From contig JADDOH010024957.1 in the NCBI GenBank assembly GCA_016648135.1, forward strand, positions 27,838 to 91,837: DNA of 64,000 bases. The letters run 5' to 3'. The position numbers and the translations under genes are program-made. Source of the stretch: Agrypnia vestita. Its lineage: Eukaryota; Arthropoda; Insecta; Trichoptera; Phryganeidae. Of the stretch, positions 1 to 10,940 are shown piece after piece; the stretch's first letter is position 1, and each line of letters opens with the position of its first letter. Under the pieces are notes generated by a model. That model was given only the letters and a program-made list of their open reading frames with translations. It did no database searches and was not told the DNA's origin.

Positions 1-145
1 CCTCGTCTTGTATTTCGCCAATTGCTAGTCTGTGAATGATTTTAAGTGTTTCGATTTTTGTAATGCTTTCGATGTTTAATTGTTGTGTTATATGGTATAC
101 AGCTTCAGTTGGTGTCCGGTATTTCAGATCATAGACCATTTAAGG
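1..145 (-). pseudogene. Jockey-like LINE reverse transcriptase C-terminal fragment
   Basis: The minus strand of this edge segment is clearly related to the plus strand at 27,455-27,600 and 4,019-4,160. All three share a run that translates as a short MVY(N/D)LKY motif followed by a helix-rich tail ending near IHKLAN/IHRLAI. This tail resembles the region after the RT domain of jockey/CR1-like LINEs. The copy runs off the left edge and its other end abuts the RTE insertion at 159. No catalytic residues are included, so clade assignment is inference. It is a dead fragment. Confidence 0.6.
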
Positions 146-158
146 GCTATTGTCCAAG

Positions 159-625
159 TGGAAGTGAAGCCTGGAGCTGGCAGAAGAGGAACGAAAGTAG
201 ATTGAATGCAGTGGAGATGAGGTCACTTAGACGAGTGTGTGTAAATCCATGTATGATAGAGTAAAGAATGAAGATATTAGGAATGAATGTAAAGCTGATC
301 GTAACATAATACATAGAATAAAAATAGGGTCGCTCAGGTGGTTTGGGCATGTTGAGCGAATGAATGGTAAGAAAGATATATGATGCAAGTGTTGACGGCG
401 CTAGAAAGAGAGGGCGACCACGGAAGACGTGGCATGACCAAATTAACCAGATACTGGAATATGGTCCTGTTAGAAGCCTGAACAACCGTCGAGCTTGCAT
501 GCGAAGATGTATGAATGTAGACGAAGCGAAAGTTGTATGTCAGGACAGAAGACTATGGCGCTCCATCCTCTCTGCCTACCCCCACGGGGAAACGGCGTGA
601 TGGTAAGTTAGTTAGTTAGTTAGTT
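159..625 (+). pseudogene. 5'-truncated RTE-like LINE, C-terminal RT fragment with TTAG tail
   Basis: The plus strand encodes a degraded SEAWSWQKR...ESRLNAVEM segment, then RKRGRPRKTWHDQ and a final SILSAYPHGETA before a TGA stop. This is the C-terminal tail of RTE-like endonuclease/reverse transcriptases, downstream of the catalytic palm. Compared with the sister copy at 58,945-59,433 it has a frameshift near 238 and an 11-bp deletion near 365. The 3' end is a (TTAG)n tail. GTCCAAG occurs just upstream (152-158) and again at 1,590-1,596 after the nested LINE, giving a probable target-site duplication. The element is dead. Confidence 0.85.
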
Positions 626-1577
626 TTTTATTTTTTTTATTATTATTTTTTTATTTAATATTAAAACTACATTTAAATGGTAATACATTTGTCTATTACA
701 ATCTACTTAGATACATTTTATTTTATTGCTTTGCCTCTCCAAAAATGAGACTTGCTCATGTGTTTGGTGAGGGGCTTACACTTTATTAGTTTATTTTGGA
801 TTTGGCTTATTTGTTCCTTAGCTATATGTCTTGTTATGCATTGTCAAATTGTATCGATCTAAAGTGTTGGTTTATTTTTTTCTTTAATTGTTGTAAGTCA
901 TCGATTTTCTTGATATCTGTAGGTAGGTTATTGAAGTTTTTTATGCCCAAGTATATGTAGTTTTGTTGACACAGTTTGGTATTATATTTTGGGATTTTAA
1001 AATTATTTTTGATGAATTATATTAATTTAATTATAGAATAAAAACACATCATTAAGATATAATTTTATGAATTATATCTTAATGATGTGTTTTTTTCAAA
1101 TTTAGCAGTTATGTTTTATTTAATTAGTTGTATAATTGACGTTTTTTTGTAAACATTCTCTAATTTTGGAACTTGGAATTTAGAGAAAAGTAATTGTGTA
1201 GAGAAAGTTTTTCTTTTTTTTAAATATTACTTTTATAATTGATCTTTGGATCACTTTCACTGTGTTTATGATGTTATTATACGCCCCTCCCCATCCAATG
1301 ATTCCATATTGGAGTAGTGCATGGACAGAAGCGTAATAAACCATTTTTAAATTATCTATGGTTAGTGTGTTACGCAATCTTATGAACATATATATGCATT
1401 TCCTTATTCTTTTGACCAACTCGCTAATGTGGCTGTGCCATTTTAGGTGTTGGTCTATTATTACACCAAGGTATTTTAGTTCTCTTTTAGATTCTAGGGT
1501 TGAGCATTTGCCAATGCAGTTAGTCTTTTTGCAGTTGGTGTCATGTACAATAATTTGTAAATTTAAAGGGATTGTCG
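624..1577 (-). pseudogene. CR1/jockey-like LINE 3' fragment nested in a TTAG tail
   Basis: Read on the minus strand, this encodes an RT C-terminal stretch. It begins just before CSTLESKREL, continues with YLGVIIDQHLKW, a coiled VKRIRKCIYMF stretch, then QYGIIGWGGAY and, after frameshifts, LGIKNFNNLPTDI near the end. These are typical post-catalytic RT motifs of CR1/jockey LINEs. The minus-strand 3' end is A-rich (T-rich on plus at about 625-660). It sits between two runs of TTAG repeats (607-624 and 1,578-1,590), so it seems to have inserted into the tetranucleotide tail of the RTE fragment at 159, duplicating about 13 bp. Confidence 0.8.
1040..1094. repeat. Perfect 25-bp inverted repeat (hairpin)
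   Basis: Positions 1,040-1,064 and 1,070-1,094 are exact reverse complements around a 5-nt spacer (TTATG). The hairpin lies inside the 3' part of the minus-strand LINE fragment, in a frame that no longer codes. It may be a local inverted duplication. Confidence 0.9.
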
Positions 1578-1596
1578 GTTAGTTAGTTAGTCCAAG

Positions 1597-2780
1597 ACTC
1601 TGTTCCATACATATGTCACACTTATAAAGAAGACAAATACGACCAGAGTGGCGTTTGAAGATCTTCGAGATCCACAGTTTTCATGGAGTGGAACATTTGT
1701 CGCCACCATAAACAAAAATAATAAACTTTCAATAGATGAGGCTCGGATAACTGTCGCGTGCTGGAGCCAGCGCCGTGCCGTGTCGCCGCCTGTGATATAT
1801 TTTTATGGTGTATGACAGCTCGTTGTTCCCGCAATAAAACTGTCCAGGTCCCATCAATCACACACACTATCGCACGCCATCGTACTTGGTACCCTTCACT
1901 TCGGTATCGATTTTGCAGCCACTTTGAAAATCAATGGCGGTGTGAATTTGCAACACGTTTTGAGACGTTTTGATTGCAGACTTTGGAAAAACAACGACAA
2001 ACTATGCTTTCGACACGATATTATAAGCCAAATCTAGAACCCAACATCAGAAGTGGCATGTTCATGTTGATACGGTGGATATGAAATTTGCCTTGTGATT
2101 AAGTTGTTGGTGGTTCTTTTCTCTATTTTTCTAGCATAGGCGTTTAGTTTATTTTTAAATTAAAATAATACTGATTTACAAGCATTCCGTGTGCATATCT
2201 AATTTAATTTAAAAAAAAGATAGAACTTGCAACGGGATTCGAAAAGTTATTGAGAGAGATTAGAGACCAGATAATTTTTGTGCTTTAGAACAATAATGAT
2301 GAAGTATTGCCATTATTACATTTTCATATTCTGAATCAACATTTCACCTCATTGCTAAAACAATACAAAATAATATCATAAGGTGACTATAGGCGGAACC
2401 ACTTGACCAGCGCTCTTATATCTGCTGATGAATTTCCACTTTCCAAACTATAATGTGAGAAAATTTTAGAATTTCCCTCTGTAATATAACAAATATATTT
2501 TCTGAGAGTAGTAACATCTACTAAAGCAAAAAATAGCAAAATTTTCAAATTGTAAAGGAGATTTTCCTCTTAAGAATTCAAACAAAATAAGAATTCTATG
2601 AACGTTTCGTAAAACATTACATACGAGTATGTCTGAGTTTGCATAAATCAAAAAATGGTAAATCAATAGAAAGGTAAGATAAATGCAATAATTGAGTGCA
2701 GTTTTCCATACATAATTGAGTTTTATTAACTGCCCTTTGTGTAACCGTGACTAAAGCACCCTTTCCATGAGTGTATTTAA
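1597..2780. other. No recognisable gene
   Basis: The first 400 bp are of mixed base composition and hold short open stretches on both strands that match no family I know. The rest is AT-rich without repeats shared elsewhere in the window. Confidence 0.5.
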
Positions 2781-2954
2781 TTATTTCATATTTAGGGCTG
2801 ACATTCGGGTGACCACAACTCAGCTACAAAAAATCAATGAAGGGTGGCTAAAATGGTACTAATTATAATTTACAATTATACGGCATAGAAAATTTTGAGC
2901 ATAAATACAATTTAACGAATTTACTTAGTTTATCACCACTTAATTTTTGGTAAA

Positions 2955-2995
2955 AATCAACCGGTTTCGGAAACAACGTTCTTTCGTCAGAGTAT
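2955..2995 (-). ncRNA. Degenerate hammerhead-like PLE terminal motif
   Basis: On the minus strand, CTGACGA (2,990 to 2,984) is followed by an imperfect stem-loop, then GAAA (2,968 to 2,965) and CCGG. The layout is the same as the better-folded motifs at 20,460, 47,715 and 56,673. No PLE coding sequence is visible next to it. Confidence 0.45.
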
Positions 2996-3009
2996 ATACT
3001 CAATACTAA

Positions 3010-4005
3010 TTAAACTTTCAAAATTATGAACAATCATACCTCGTTGTCAAGTGTCCAAATGGGTGTAAATAGTGGGGGGTGCGAAAGAAACAGGTGATAG
3101 GGTGAAAGGGAACATATTCAAGACAGGACTAGGAAAAAATCTAACTTACACGTACTTTTTGGAGAGCTACAGCGATATAAGTAATGTTTTTAATTCTTTC
3201 AATAGACCGAAAAAAATGTAATAAAATTTTATGCATTTTTAAATAAATAAAAAAAATATATCGAACTATTTGAATACTAAAAAATCCATACAAACATAGA
3301 TGCATACACAAAACTATAATATTCTTAGGTATTCATGAACGTTCAGAATCTTCTGGTCTGGGTTTTTTGGGATATTCTGCCGTATTTCTGTCGTTTTTGT
3401 ACGACCTTTCTGGATAGAAAGATCCTAAAAACACGGCAGAATATAACAGAAAACTCAATTCAGAAGACGAAAATAGGTTCCTTAATTTATTTCGTAATTA
3501 TTTTAGTCATGCTTGTCTTAAAAATATTTATTTGAACGCAGTTGTCAAAATTTGATCATTGTCGAAATAATCATTGTATCTTGAAAAATTAATTCGTAAA
3601 ATTTAATATTATTTGAATATTCCCACCCTCGAATAACTATCTGCTCTTATGCTCGCCCTAAAATGAAATATTGAATACAGGGGTGGCGTTAATAGTGGCT
3701 AAATGACGTGGGGTGACTATATTTGTGTTTCATAAAAAACACAACAGATGTCTACAGTGCATTATGAAATCATTCAATTGCGTCTGTGATGATTTCCCTG
3801 AACTCCGTGTGTTGTCTTCGCTTTGTATGGAAGTGATGGAACCACTCGACAGTTGACGTTGTGTAACACTGATTAATTTCATCAAATTATCTTCGTGACA
3901 AATTAATTCAAAATATCAAATGACAAATGAAGGGGCAATGGCGATGAAAGTAAGGAAATAATATGAAAAAGTAGGCTTCTTTCCATTTTAGAAAGACAAT
4001 GGAAT
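3010..4005. other. AT-rich, one imperfect inverted repeat, no gene
   Basis: Positions about 3,347-3,386 and 3,428-3,466 form an imperfect inverted repeat that includes GATATTCTGCCGT and its near complement ACGGCAGAATATA. The remainder shows nothing recognisable. Confidence 0.5.
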
Positions 4006-4009
4006 TAGT

Positions 4010-4190
4010 AAATATCTGACATCAACTGAAACAGTTTACAGAATAACACGGAAATTAAACCTTGATAACATTACAAAAATTGAAACACTAAAACTTATTC
4101 ACAAGCTAGCAAATAGCAAAATACAAGACGAAATAATTAAATTCCATAAAATACACGAAAATCATCAACACTACACTAGAACGGCTGATC
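4010..4190 (+). pseudogene. Jockey-like LINE C-terminal fragment
   Basis: This is nucleotide-similar over about 170 bp to 27,477-27,650 and to the minus strand of 1-140. The conserved core covers the TSTETV...LKLIHKLAN region of the RT tail. Reading frames are broken. At about 4,190 the similarity stops abruptly at a GC-rich segment (4,195-4,320). Confidence 0.65.
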
Positions 4191-4274
4191 AGTTGTCAGG
4201 CATCGAGCAAATAGCAATAGCCGCGCGGCGGCAACCATCGGCTACCCAGCGGCCTAGACAACCACCCGCAGGGC

Positions 4275-4317
4275 CTAGCAGCAAGCAATCGATGACAGCC
4301 GATTGCTTAACTGCTAG
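4275..4317. repeat. GC-rich hairpin ending a 120-bp GC-rich segment
   Basis: CTAGCAG (4,275-4,281) pairs with CTGCTAG (4,311-4,317). AAGCAATCG (4,283-4,291) pairs with CGATTGCTT (4,300-4,308). This leaves an 8-nt loop and a small internal bulge. The segment 4,195-4,320 is much more GC-rich than its surroundings and abuts the LINE fragment. It could be the end of another mobile element, such as a Helitron-type 3' hairpin, but no family is recognised. Confidence 0.6.
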
Positions 4318-5022
4318 TGACAGTTAAATATCATACATAATTATGTACTGCACGTGATTCTGTAATCTAAAATCTGCGACTTGATTCATTTCATTCACTA
4401 TGATATAAAATTTTTCAAACTAAAAGTAGCTTTTTAAAGCGATAAATAGTATAAAGAGAAAACGTAAACATTTCGACAACATAGCTGTCATCGCTCCAAT
4501 ATGGCGCAGAACCAGCGCCGAACTGACAGCTGGATTGACCAGTACATAACCAAAAAAAGATATGGCGAAATTTACAAACAATTTTGAAACACAAATATTA
4601 AATATAGTATATTAAAAATAAATAAACGTGTATAAATATTAAGTACAATATTTTTGTAAGTGGCCATTTTTATTTAACGTGTATAATATTTCCACACATG
4701 CTTTTATTTAAAAACAAACCATACTTCTCGCTACTTTATACGATTTCGCCATTTGTTTTTTTTGTGCTGGCAATGGCACATTTCCAGAGCATTCATAGAA
4801 TAAGATATTACGGACTTTTAATATCATTATAAAAATATTGTAAATATATTAAAAAGCTTTTATTTATTTGTGTGCATACAAACTAGCAAAATCAAATAAT
4901 TAAGCAGACAAACAGTGTTAAGAAAAGGTATATATATTAAACGTGATGGAATAACAATTACAAAGGCAGTACATTTAAATTTTTTTAAATGTACACTAAA
5001 AATAAATTGAATAAATTACTAC

Positions 5023-5160
5023 ATGTGGAGTATAAAAGCAAGAAAATATCCAAAGTATTAAAAAATATTTTGAATGCAGTTACCGAGGATGATTTACTGT
5101 AAATATTTCTTTTCTGAATCCTGAATTCTAGATTTAATATGTCTATACCTTTTAAAATCA
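5023..5160 (+). mobile_element. Truncated copy of the GTATAAAAGC MITE family
   Basis: It begins with TGGAGTATAAAAGCA and continues with an internal segment close to 46,754-46,830, including AATATTTTGAATGCAGT. The right terminal inverted repeat is missing. Confidence 0.6.
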
Positions 5161-5360
5161 TCATCCCCGAATTAAATCCAGGGGAAGACCATAAATTCAT
5201 GGGTGGTGCAAAGAGATGGTCAGATGCAGATGCACGCATTGGGTGACGTTATCCAGGACGAAAGAACGAAGAAGAAAGAAGTACAGCCTAAGGATGAGGA
5301 GAGCTGACCCCAACAGTTGATGACGACAGTGGGTTGGGGTGAAGAAAGAGAGAAGAAGAA
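5150..5360 (+). pseudogene. RTE-like LINE 3' fragment
   Basis: The plus strand encodes broken pieces of an RTE C-terminus: a RGRP-like motif, then IHGWCKEMV, then KYSLRMRRADPNS. The last motif is nearly repeated at 37,220-37,260 (YSLRTRRADPN), so both belong to one family. It ends in a purine-rich GAAGAAGAAG tail near 5,350. Multiple stops and frameshifts make it a relic. Confidence 0.6.
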
Positions 5361-5439
5361 GACTTTTTTAAAATAAATTTAATGGCTTGTCACCCAGTAA
5401 GAGGATGTTATTGCCAAACACTAGTTCATAGGTCATCTA

Positions 5440-6005
5440 CATAAACATTACAGCTCAATGCAATTACTCTTTAAGAATCTTAGTAAAACTTTCAATACTT
5501 CCCGTAGGCAGTCATGAGCATGTAAGCATGAGCTGGATATTTGTAGGGAATGGAACATTAGGATCTGCAAGATCCTGGAATAGATTCTGAGTACTAACAT
5601 TAAAATGCAAATGAGAAACAAGTGGTTCAAAGCCTCCTCCTCTTGTCGGCACTCACAGGTTGGGGAGTTCAGAACATGAATTTTTGCAAGGAGCAAGCAG
5701 ACAGAGCAATGACCCAGACGCATTCGGCAAACATTGAAATCTCCCACTTGCTCAATCTGACCCTGTGAAACCAGGCTCAAGATGGGATGTGTGGCTGAAT
5801 AGCGACGAAGTGTCGATGTTTTGACACTTTAGTGAGGTCCCAATGAGACTGTCACTGAAGTGCGACATCGTTTCTAGTAATATTGAGAAGACTGGAATAG
5901 TGGAAAATGTGACATCCCCCTGTGAGATTGCAACTATAGCCAGAGAGTCTACCTTTTCATTACCAGGTATGCCCACATGACTGGAATCCAAGCCAAGACA
6001 AAAGA
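5440..6005 (-). pseudogene. LINE fragment with RNase H domain (I/R1-like group)
   Basis: On the minus strand the first recognisable piece, near 5,995, reads SHVGIPGNEKVDSLA. This is the conserved C-terminal motif of the RNase H domain found in I-group LINEs, where the aspartate is catalytic. About 170 codons later comes RMRLGHCSVCLLLAKIHVL...CECRQEEEALNHLF, the Cys/His-rich tail that follows RNase H in these elements. A frame change separates the two parts. The upstream RT is absent, so the copy is 5'-truncated near 6,000. Confidence 0.8.
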
Positions 6006-6169
6006 AGAAGAATATATGATATAAAAATGAAAGTAAATACCTACACAATGACGTATCTACTTTTATGTGACGAACACAAAATAAACTATAAACCTTTTGA
6101 TATATCATTGCACGTACGCAACCTTTTATATTGTTGAGCCTGTTCATTCAATTTTCTGAAATTGTGAGC

Positions 6170-6690
6170 CTACTATTCTATCTTCTTCTACATATATCGG
6201 TCTATTCGTGTTTGGAACTATTTTCAAATTTTAAACACTGAATTTAATAAACCAGATTTATAAGTTGATCTAATAACAGAACATATATATTGATTATACC
6301 TAAAATAAAAAATATATTTCGAAAAAAAGTATAATTTAATATTTTTGTAATGTAATAAATGTCGAGTATCGAAACAGATGAGATTTCAAAGTATGAAAAA
6401 TCGAGGGAAAATAAATTTCTTTATTAAGAGGTAGGTAGGTAAGTACTTTATTTCAGAATTCTCGGAAAATTTGTCGTTGAATATTTTAAGCAGGAAATTT
6501 GTTAATAATACTAATTAAATAAAGTAAAATCTCGGAAAATAACGTTAATTTTCATTAACAAAAAAAATATTTTTAGCAGGAAAATTATACTAATTTTAGG
6601 AAGGTAGATAAATTATTTTTGTAATTATAACAACAAAAACTTTAAGGTAAAATATAATTGAACCTTACATATATATTTCTACATTTTTTT
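6170..6690. other. AT-rich, no recognisable gene or repeat
   Basis: The sequence is very AT-rich with short A/T runs. No motif shared with the other repeats of the window was seen. Confidence 0.5.
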
Positions 6691-6699
6691 ATTAAAAAA

Positions 6700-6880
6700 A
6701 CAATTTAGGTGGCTTGGACACATCTTGCGAATAGTAATGCAAATTTTCATGGCGGCTCCATAGGAAAGCTAGCTGAAAGTTCACCCCAGAGAGAACTGGG
6801 ATAAACAGAAACGATGGCTTTTGGCTGGACCTTGATTGGACGTTAAGTACTGAAACAGCGCAAAATAGATTAAAGATATC
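6700..6880 (+). pseudogene. Degraded RTE-like LINE fragment
   Basis: The plus strand begins FRWLGHILR, the signature of the RTE C-terminal region (compare YLGHMMRHPE at about 19,970), followed by a frame broken by stops. There is little else to anchor it. Confidence 0.45.
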
Positions 6881-6959
6881 TTTTGCCCCTTCAAAAATCA
6901 TCACCTGTTTGATAAGGCTTCTCCAAATGCATTCCATTTATATTTTCTATTCGCGTATT

Positions 6960-7790
6960 TCCACATTTTGATGCGCAAATTCTTCAGGGCATCATATTGC
7001 CACCCATTGCCATATATTTAATTTCATTTTTATGCATACAAATTATTAACAGGATATTGACTCTGATATATTGGTTCTAATGTGATATTTAACATCAGTG
7101 TAAAAACATTTTATGTAAAATAAAGGGGTAAAATATGGTTACAAACACTGTAGACAATAAATTGAAAAGTTTATTAAAACTCAAAAATACTGCTCAAGTC
7201 TAGAGTAGGTACATGGATTCAAAGGTTAACAGTCAATCACGTGACACGCGATAGTCCTCGGCTTTAAGGAGATTTAGAAATTCATTTCATTATTCTAGAT
7301 TTATCTTACTCTTTCTAGATTAAGAGGATGAGATTAATTATGTGATGATACATGTTTTTTACTAATTTACTGAATACTAATAGAAACATAAATATTTGTT
7401 GATTGAACCATCAATTTTCTAAAGGTGTCTTTTTTGTAGAGCATCCAGCCGCTGCCTTTTAATGATTGTATTCTTAATATATTAATAAATAAAAAAGGTA
7501 CATTACCCAACAACCTAGGGGCGGAAATTCCGAGATAAAAAGAGCAAAGCTTCATCCCCTATTACAGAGATGTCTCTCGTAATCGGATGACGTCGAAAAC
7601 ATACTTGTCAAATCCATTTTAATTGGATTGCTACAGAAATGGTTTGTTTTCATATCACATCCTAGCGAATTACGGTTGGAGAGAAGCTAAGTAAGAATGA
7701 CAGAAGAAAACTCATTATTTATTACAAACGGCATGTAAGAAACAATTTTAATTTTTTTTTTAAAAAAATCTGTTAAAATTATCATAATTG
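6960..7790. other. No recognisable gene
   Basis: AT-rich sequence with only short random frames. Nothing shared with other parts of the window was found. Confidence 0.5.
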
Positions 7791-7839
7791 CTTGTACTGT
7801 AACCCGTGAAAAATGACCCGGGTCACATTTACCATAAAT

Positions 7840-8105
7840 TTCTGCCGCGAGTTAAGGCTGTGAGAACATTGCAGCGTGGCGTCTTGGTAGCTTTAGTGAC
7901 GGACATTGTTACATAGAAAATGATGTTTTATTTTTATTCTTAAACATTATTATTTTAAATTTCCTCATTATTTTCACCATCTGGTAGTGATGGACATTGT
8001 TGTATAGAAAATTATACATTTTTTGCTTTTGTAACTCTTAATTTTACATATATAATTGTTTGCGTCACCTTGTAGTGTTACTGACGGACAATGTTACATA
8101 AAGTA
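7840..8105 (+). repeat. Dispersed repeat, copy 1
   Basis: It contains GTTAAGGCTGTGAGAACA, then GTGACGGACATTGTTACATA and CACCATCTGGTAG. Related copies lie on the minus strand at 11,815-12,000 and on the plus strand at 63,000-63,115. The family is unknown, and its ends cannot be fixed from three diverged copies. Confidence 0.6.
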
Positions 8106-8154
8106 TTTAGTATTTTGACAATCCATAAAATATATATTTTAGTAGATCTGATTT

Positions 8155-8350
8155 GTGTTGACCAATTTCAGTCCTGGTCTTGTGACGAGAACGTCCAGCT
8201 TTCTCTCAATCACTTTTGTGGTCTCCCTGGCGGTCAGCGCTCCTCCGGAAGTCTCGTCTGGTCCATTCTCTCAACACGATTCCTCCAAAAACGCCTATTT
8301 AACCTTCTCAATCTTACAAAATCTTCTACATTGCAGTTTCTGCGGATTTC
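8155..8350 (-). pseudogene. RTE-like LINE C-terminal fragment
   Basis: The minus strand reads EIRRNCNVEDFVRLRRLNRRFWRN (quoted here only in outline: NVEDFVRLRRLNRRF), then VERMDQTRLP, PPGRPQK and RESWTFSSQ. It is the same family as 38,410-38,830, where RLPGRPPKRW and SWTSSSQEA occur. Both are C-terminal tails without catalytic residues. In-frame stops show it is dead. The open frames on the plus strand here are shadows. Confidence 0.7.
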
Positions 8351-8399
8351 CGCATTGGATGTTTTCTCTGTGGGGGTCTTTTAATATAAATAAATTCAT

Positions 8400-9420
8400 T
8401 AATTTATTACCTATCTTAAATTTACACAGCACATATTTCAAAGACGTCAATTTGTGCCCATCTAACCAAATCTGCATTCAAGATTTGCTATTACTATCCA
8501 CTCTTGATGTCTTCATGAGTTTTTCTATTTCGAAGCTATGTGCGCGACCTTCTTTTCTTGGGGACGCTAGTGGGCGCCCCAGTCACCTTAGCAAAATTAA
8601 GATAGGCTCTTCAATGTAGTGTGTCTTCTGTTCTTGACAACTTAATGTGTCCCTTCTGAGAGAGTCTTCCCTTGGTTCCCTCTCCACTTAGGCAAATGCG
8701 AAGGAGTTCCAAGTTCCACAGACAAATCCCTCCCATTCCAACAAAGCTGGCAGTAGCTAGAGCAGAATACCAGAATTCCTATTGAGGTAGGTACAATATA
8801 AGCCATGTACATAGCAAGCAAGGCCAAAAATAAGTGTAAACAAATCTAACAAAAAAATGTATCCTTTCATCTGATATCTTAAGGAGTTAAGTGGCAGACA
8901 TGCGATCTAGAGTTAGAAACCTTGAATTCCTCCGTGAGTTTGTTAGGGTGTGGGTGTCCCGTTGGGAAATCCTCAGGGCGACTACTCAATATGAATCCGA
9001 ATAGACATATCATGCATCATTGCAATTTTTGGTATAACAACCTATTATTGATATTTTTCGCTAATTTTTTCTCTTCTCTTTTTATTCTGCTTAATGAACT
9101 TATGTTTACTATTACTTTGATTTTCTTTGCTTTTCATTTTGTTACTTATATAGTTTTAAATTACGGTCTATTTTCTTTTTTTGTATACTTGCTCTTGTTT
9201 CTCCTACACTGGAGCTAGTATGGCTGGTGCCGACTTCTTCGGCCGCACGAGCACCCCTTATTGTTCTTTTATTTTTGTGTTGTCTTTTTCTTTTCGGGAG
9301 TGGATGATATTCCACTGTCCTCACGTCAATTAGATGCATCGAATGATTTTATTTCTTTATTAAATCCTTTTTTTTCCCAGGTTCTAATTTAATTTTCATA
9401 TTTGTTATATACGTGTTAAC
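8400..9420. other. No recognised gene; two mixed-composition patches
   Basis: At 8,520-8,780 and 8,890-9,000 the GC content rises and short open frames appear on both strands. One on the minus strand has the segment GTPSHLPKWRGNQGKTLSEG. It could be a decayed element, but I cannot name it. Confidence 0.4.
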
Positions 9421-9429
9421 CCAACTCTA

Positions 9430-9442
9430 TATATATATATAT
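9430..9442. repeat. (AT)n microsatellite
   Basis: A short run of alternating TA within an AT-rich region. Similar runs occur at about 30,550-30,570 and 47,228-47,252. Confidence 0.8.
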
Positions 9443-9759
9443 ATGTGTATACGTCTGTGTATCTTATCGTGACGTGTGCACTTGCGTATACACTCTTAAA
9501 TTTGTTGGAATTGATATATCACACATATATATATCAATATCTTGATATTCTTGCACAATGTTTCTGACTTACTATGTATAATCATTTTTTTTCCATTATA
9601 ATCTACTGTTCTTTCCTTTGTATTTTCATATTTACCCATTTGTCAATATTTTCTACCAATGACCTGTATTTATACATGTATCTTTACTATGCTTATTTTA
9701 TTGTGTTTATTTATGTTTGTGTTATCTGTGTATATTGTCATATTATTGTGTACATTTTT

Positions 9760-10035
9760 TTAAATAAAGATGCTCGGACAGTGAAGGGTTTGGACGGCCG
9801 ACTCTCCAGGTCAAAGGAGTGCGTGTTGCCCTGCCTGCTGCTGGCGAGGACACTGCGTTTAGCATTAAAATAATGCCAACTAAGCGGCGAACGTGCAGTG
9901 CCGATATGGACGCTCTGCGCATAACACAGCCAGGGGTGTGTGATGGGTCCCCTTCGCTGTCCTTCCATCTCAAGTAATCGGGTTTTGGTAGGTGCTCCAA
10001 TGTAATTATAATAATCAGCACAAAAAAAATAGTCT
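9760..10035. other. GC-rich island, no family recognised
   Basis: It is much richer in G+C than its flanks, with open frames of about 100 codons on the minus strand in two overlapping frames (9,738-10,043). Codon pattern and motifs give no recognisable protein. It may be a decayed exon, a retroelement piece or regulatory DNA. Confidence 0.35.
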
Positions 10036-10039
10036 ACAA

Positions 10040-10510
10040 ACAAAAATTAGTGCTCCTAATTGAGCATTTAATTGAGTTTATTGGCCAATTTAAAGAGAGA
10101 GACACCCAATCACCTTGTTAGCGAAATAAATATTAAATTCGCCAAAGTGTTCCAAAGGCGAGCTCAAATTTAATTATAAAGATGAAAAATATATTAAAAA
10201 GCAGACGATAAATGAAAGTGTATTAGGCGAAATTGTTAGATGCTTAAAACGAAAAGAAATGCTAAATTAGCAATTTTCCCGCGAGCCTTATAAAATGGTT
10301 TTCATTAAAAACTTCAAAGCCTAATTAATTATCGCTTAAGGACCTGGCGTCGTAAATTTGCGGCGGTCTGACTTTCTCAAAGGTCCAAAAAAATGAATAA
10401 GAAGGGAGGCGAAATGTCTTGTTTGTTTATAATAAATTTTCTTCTGCGTTAAGCTGCTGCGGGTCGATTTTTGTCGTAGCTGACGTTACGGGACATGAAT
10501 CTTGCAATTT
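10040..10510. promoter_or_regulatory. Candidate conserved non-coding segment
   Basis: This segment matches no repeat in the window and has no long open frame. It is dense in homeodomain-type TAATTA/ATTA cores (for example CCTAATTAATTATCG) mixed with GC-rich words. That texture is typical of insect developmental enhancers. The assignment is inference only. Confidence 0.3.
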
Positions 10511-10778
10511 GTAATTTCACAAAATGATAGGAAAGATTTTATTTAGATATTTACTTCACCAAGAATTCAGAATGAAATGAAACGAGACATAATATATGCC
10601 TTAGTATTTATAATAACATTGAAAAAACATGCTTTGATTTGTGAGGTTGGTGTCGTACGCTGAAAATACTATGAACTTTGTGATGAACGAATGCTTCTAT
10701 TCTACAGGAACTCCTTACTAAATAAATATAACTTTTTCTTCAAATGTAGCAAATTTATTATGTGGTAACATAATTATA

Positions 10779-10940
10779 ATTGATATAAATTAACTTTGTT
10801 AAAATTACTTATTTATTGAAAAAATCAACATGTTTCGAAGCCGATGGCTTCTTTGTCCTGACGAAGAAGCCACTGGCTTCGAAACATGTTGAATTTTTTC
10901 AATAAATAAGTGGTTTTAACAAAGTTAACTGATATCAATT
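10779..10940. mobile_element. Inverted pair of PLE termini (palindrome)
   Basis: The left arm (about 10,779-10,852) and right arm (about 10,865-10,940) are near-perfect reverse complements. Each contains the terminus CATGTTTCGAAGCC with a short stem-loop and a TTTATTGAAAAAAT stretch. The same terminus ends the PLE fragment at 14,528-14,885. Only terminal sequence is present and no coding part. The upstream flank (10,736-10,780) is also shared with 14,440-14,490. Confidence 0.75.
10858..10892 (+). ncRNA. Hammerhead-like motif in PLE terminus
   Basis: CTGACGA (10,858-10,864) fits the CUGANGA core. It is followed by one extra A, a 6-bp stem GAAGCC/GGCTTC with a 3-nt loop, GAAA (10,881-10,884), CATG and TT. 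Stem I is weak here (about two pairs), so activity is doubtful. Confidence 0.5.

Noticed and set aside
147..500. 117-codon minus-strand frame across the RTE fragment
   Set aside because: Antisense shadow of the RTE C-terminal region on the plus strand; the same shadow appears at 59,052-59,402.
8091..8619. Plus-strand frames of 97 and 154 codons
   Set aside because: The minus strand of this stretch encodes RTE C-terminal motifs; the plus frames are shadows.
8922..9218. 98-codon hydrophobic frame resembling a membrane protein
   Set aside because: The hydrophobicity comes from T-rich codons in AT-rich DNA; no start context or domain.
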